A DNA stretch of 64,000 nucleotides from Amyloporia xantha. Taxonomy: Eukaryota; Basidiomycota; Agaricomycetes; Polyporales; Adustoporiaceae. The DNA is taken from the NCBI GenBank assembly GCA_036971615.1, contig JAYKKR010000007.1:1674001-1738000 (forward strand), written 5' to 3'. A program made the translations under genes and the position numbers. Under the pieces are notes generated by a model, which saw nothing but the letters and a program-made list of their open reading frames with translations, had not been told where the DNA came from and ran no database searches. Positions 60,390-64,000 of this stretch are shown one piece after another (positions within the stretch are counted from its first letter, which is position 1; each line of letters starts with the position of its first letter).

Positions 60390-61925
60390 TGCAGGCGCTG
60401 GGCGGTGGAGCGAGTGCGCGGGAGAGTGGGTGCTGTGTGTGCGGAGTTCGGGCGGAGTCAGCGGATGTTTACTCTCAGGATAGCTGGACGAGGGAGGATC
60501 GCGCAGGCCCAGGAGGCGGGCGATGGAGTCTCGAGACTCGCGCCGTGCGTTTGGTATCTGCGCGCGCGCTCGAGATTGGCTTTTTCACCTTCCGCGATTG
60601 CCGGGGGCGGCGGCGTGGGCGGGCGGGCGATTTGCGCGATCTGTGTCGTCGAGGGCCATTTCTCAGTTTGGATTTACGTATACAGCACGGACGGTATCAT
60701 GTTTCAGTGATGAGGCTCAGATTACATTGCAATGTATATGCGTGAGGGGGACCTAGAGTAAGATTTAACGGAAGCTTAAGCTATGGATAGTGCCCTGGTG
60801 GGAGCATCTGATGATGGTGATGTGATCCTGATAGGACTGGGATCAAGGGCAGGGGAAGAAGCCCTGGAGAAGATGTTGAACAGTCAAAGGACGCGGGCGT
60901 TTCAGTGGGCGGAACGGTGGGTGAAAAAACAAAGCGGCGGCGATGGAAACGCAGACCCGGAGGCGGGCGCAGGCTGGCGCTGGGTTTGGGTAATAAGGAC
61001 GGGGAGCGCGTGTGTGTGGCAACGAACGAACTCATTTACGGGCACAGCATGGATGATGATCGGAGGACAAGCGATACGAGTGGTGCGTAGCTGCAGGAGG
61101 AAGAGCGGGCCGGGGCGCACGGGGATCAATCAGGGTGAAGACTCGAGAATCACGTTGGGATGGAGGCGACGAGAGGGGATATCAGAGAGGACTAGGAGAG
61201 GAGGACGGCCGGGGGAGATATGGACGGGGCTCGTTGTATTGGGTGGCTGGGAACGGTGCCTGAGGGGGGAGAAGGTGGGAGCGTTGCCGTGAGTGGGTAT
61301 GCAGGGTGCGCCGGGTCTGCAATCAGATGCTCGCATAATATGACTATACGGGGCGAGATGCGAGTATGGGACGGGGGTTGGGCGTGCAGGGCGCTGGAGG
61401 GAGAGTATGCAACGCTAGGTAGGGCTACGCTGCGGTCGACGGTAGCTAGCTTGGTGGCTCGTGCGGTGAGGGAGGCAGGGCGGGCAGCGACGGACAGCGA
61501 CGGAGAATTCGACGGGCCCGGCTAGATTGGGTTCACGGAATCGGTCATTAAGAGCTGCCATATAAGGAAAGGATTTGTACGTATTGTGGTCGAGATTGGA
61601 GATGGGATGTGATAAATGAGATGCACAGCAATTTGGGTGTACCTGGGGACTGGAAGCGAGGGAGGGCAAGCCCCGGCAGCCCCGCGATGGTGACTCGGGA
61701 AGCGACCAAGGTCGCGATTGGGCGCAAAAGGGGACAAGGACGGTTTCCCAGGCTGGCGGATGGGATCTCGCACTGCACAGATTGGGTCCAACAGAGCCGC
61801 TCGAGTGGGTCCAGCGCACCCACCCGTTAAATACCACACCTTCCTTCTGTACCTGCCCTCCTCGCTCATCGTCCCCGTACGCGCCGTCCTATTCGCGCCA
61901 GTCGCCATCCTCGCCCCTTCTCTCC
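60390..61925. other. GC-rich intergenic region
   Basis: This lies between the scaffold stop and the homeodomain gene start. Long frames on both strands (up to 169 codons) are explained by high GC and purine-rich strand bias. None has recognisable content. It should contain the promoter and 5' leader of the homeodomain gene. Confidence 0.45.
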
Positions 61926-64000
61926 ATGATTGACACGCCCCCGTCCCCCTTGAATCCCCAGCCGTTGAACAGCTACAACGTCGCCCAGCTCCAGTACGCG
62001 CTGTGAGTCTTTGCCCCGTCTCGCTCCTTCCAATTTAGTTCGCACCTGTCACTCCTGTCAAATCTCGACACCACCCCTTTTTGTCCTCCGATTCGCCCTC
62101 CCCTGTCGTCCCTCATAAGTACTCGGCCCCCTGCCAGCTCCGCTCCATTGCCGTCGCGCGTTCGAATTCGCTGACTTTGGCCTTTCCTCCTAGCAGCGAA
62201 GACGGAAAGTCTGCAGGGATCGACTCCTTGTCTCCTGACGTCCACGTCCTCGACTACTTGTCTGTTTCGGCCTCTCCCCCCTTCCTGTCAGTCGCTCCTA
62301 TTTCTTTTCTCTCTCCGCCCATTGTACTCATCCCACTCCGCCTCCAGCCACACTCAAGAGCAGGAGATCGACTACGCCTCGCGCCGCATGTCAAGTTCGG
62401 CTACCTCTGACAGTAGCCTACAGTCATCCCGCCCAGAGAAGCACACCCTCTCGCCGTCGAACTCGCCTCTCCCAAAGAGGTCCCGCCCCGCCGTCGCGCT
62501 CGACCCCAGCGCCTGGTCCCACCCGAACACGCCCTCCCCGCAGCCCCCGGCAGATCACGAGGACAGGTCAGACGTTGACAGCACCCGCGTCCAGCTGCCA
62601 TCAATCGCATCCACCTTCCAGGATCGACACGAGCTTCGTCGCGCGTCTCTCCCCGCCCTCTCCTCCGACAGCCCCGCCAGCCGCCTCCGCCTCCCTTACC
62701 CCAACCACCGCACGTCCCTCTCCTCCTCCGGCCTCGCCTCCTACCAGTTCCCCTCCACCGACGCCCTTGCCGACGACAAGCTCACCACCCGTGCCCGCAT
62801 CGCCGCAGACGCCTCCCTCGGTCTCTACAACGCGTCCGTCGGAGATTTCGCGTCCCTCTCCAGCACCAGTCCGTCCTCTTTCGGCTTCTCGTCCCTCTCC
62901 AGTGACTACTCTCGCTCCTCCGGCCTCTCCTCCGCGTTCTCCGACTCCGACTCCTGGGGAGCGCCTGGCATCGTCCGCCCCTCCTCCACCCCGAGCCACC
63001 TCGCCGGAGCGCCCACTGGCACGCTCAGGTACGACGACAGTCTGCGCCATTCGTCCCTAGGGGGACCCGTGTCACAGCAGCAGCTCTTCAACGGCGTTTC
63101 CCGCATTTCAGGCCATCACCACAGCCCAGACAGATCGCAGCACACGTCAAAATAACGGACCTGCTCCAGGTAGCATTAAGACCGAAGGCGAGCAGTGGAC
63201 CTTTCCCAGCAACGACTTTTCCATGAACCCGCCGTCTGGCGCGCCCTCGTATCCCTCGACGCCCTCGACCTCGGCTGCTGGCATGCCCTCCTCTGCCTCC
63301 GCTCCCTCCATTTCGGTTACGTCCTCGCCCACGCGCTCGCCTCAGACTCCCGCCTCGGCGTCCTCGAGCCTCGTCGAGCGCCCGCCGCGCAAGCGGGGAA
63401 AACTGCCCAAACCGGTCACCGATTTTCTCAAGGACTGGCTGCACAGGCACTCGGACCACCCATACCCGAGCGAGGAGGAGAAAAAGCAGCTCTGCCACGC
63501 CACGGGCCTGAGCATGTCCCAGGTGTCCAATTGGATGATCAACGTCAGTCGCGTTTTTTCACTCTCTTCGTGTTTCGTTTTTTTTCGTGCTTCCATAACT
63601 GCCTGTCGCTGACGCCACGATGTGATCCTTTTCTATTTGTCACAGGCACGGCGGCGTATTCTCGCGCCTGCACACCGCGCCGCGGCCGGACCTACGACGA
63701 CCACTCCGTTCTCGTCCCGCGGGCCCGTGCCCAGCGCGTCCAACGTGCTCGACAGCGGCCGCCGCGCGTCCATGCCGACCGACAGCCTGCAGCTGTACTA
63801 CCCCATGTCCCTCCAGTCCATCGGCGACACGCATATACCGTCCTCGACGCGACATATGGTCAGCATGACGCGCAGCCTCAGCTCCAGCCACGCCACCGCG
63901 GGCAGCCTCTCCGGCGGGACACCACGGCCACGGCCACTCGCCGTACGCCCTCGACAGCGCGTACTCGCACAGCCGCCTCAACTACGGCGGGGGCAGCGCG
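61926..64000 (+). CDS. TALE homeodomain (KN-type) transcription factor, 3' truncated
   Basis: This is a nuclear DNA-binding regulator. The likely first exon is MIDTPPSPLNPQPLNSYNVA at 61926, ending at a GTGAGT donor near 62002. The main exon after about 62350 is Ser/Pro-rich (SHTQEQEIDYASRRMSSSAT, SPLPKRSRPAVALDP). The homeodomain, from about 63385, reads RKRGKLPKPVTDFLKDWLHR, then HSDHPYPSEEEKKQLCHATG and LSMSQVSNWMIN. It is joined over an intron of about 100 nt to ARRRILAP at about 63646. HSDHPYP is the three-residue loop extension that defines the TALE class, and WMINARRR is the recognition helix. The Ser/Thr-rich tail runs off the window. The exon joint between RISG (about 63115) and the TEGEQW frame is unclear, so one intron in my model is undetermined. 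Agaricomycetes have several such regulators of fruiting; which one this is cannot be said. Confidence 0.88.

Noticed and set aside
60783..61525. Long plus-strand frames of 169 and 101 codons
   Set aside because: They come from purine-biased GC-rich DNA. They overlap other open frames and have no domain or convincing splice pattern.
62601..63050. A 149-codon Gly/Glu-rich minus-strand frame
   Set aside because: It is the shadow of the Ser/Pro-rich exon of the homeodomain gene.

Overview
The window looks like nuclear DNA of a filamentous basidiomycete, probably an agaricomycete (inference). The genes are dense and cut by many 45-70 nt GT-AG introns. The gene set includes a Zn2Cys6 regulator, a signalling mucin of the Msb2 type, a Cdc11/Nud1 scaffold, a Vip1 RRM protein, a Cys2 glutamine amidotransferase of the Dug3 type and an F-box-like protein of basidiomycete style. 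I see no rRNA, tRNA, CRISPR array, operon or organellar sequence. All exon boundaries were read by eye, so coordinates give the start-to-stop span of each gene including introns.

Layout. 1-1073: no supportable gene. 1.1-3.3 kb (-): drug:H+ antiporter of the major facilitator superfamily. 5.9-7.4 kb (+): unrecognised probable nuclear protein. 8.4-10.7 kb (-): Zn2Cys6 transcription factor. 11.8-14.7 kb: a nearly perfect fold-back mobile element with CACTG ends and a 3-bp target duplication. 16.0-19.7 kb (-): Msb2-like signalling mucin. 20.5-21.2 kb (-): ribosomal protein uL23 (yeast L25). 22.1-23.2 kb (+): Dug3-like amidotransferase. 24.0-25.9 kb (+): two tandem GNAT acetyltransferases. 26.0-27.7 kb (-): epoxide hydrolase. 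28.1-30.2 kb (-): METTL25/RRNAD1-like methyltransferase. 30.9-33.3 kb (+): cytochrome P450. 33.9-35.0 kb (+): Vip1-like RRM protein. 35.3-42.4 kb (-): full-length ABCC transporter. 44.0-45.6 kb (+): F-box-like protein. 45.7-46.5 kb: coding-like fragments. 47.5-48.9 kb (+): low-complexity hypothetical protein. 48.9-54.3 kb: gene-poor. 54.3-60.4 kb (+): Cdc11/Nud1-type leucine-rich-repeat scaffold. 61.9-64.0 kb (+): TALE homeodomain transcription factor, cut by the window end.

How the genes relate. Housekeeping genes (uL23, glutathione turnover, Vip1, septation scaffold) are mixed with xenobiotic-handling genes: MFS exporter, P450, epoxide hydrolase, ABCC exporter and GNATs. The latter could act in sequence (oxidation, epoxide opening, export), but nothing in the sequence shows co-regulation, and I do not claim a biosynthetic cluster.

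The most unusual structure is the 2.9-kb fold-back element at 11845-14733. Its two 1.17-kb arms differ, as far as I can see, by only two single-base indels. Its core is a mirror-image AT-rich minisatellite, and it carries no transposase. Other points of interest are a 15-nt microexon coding the D-loop side of the second ABC domain of the ABCC gene, and a long low-complexity insertion in the C-terminal part of the septation scaffold.
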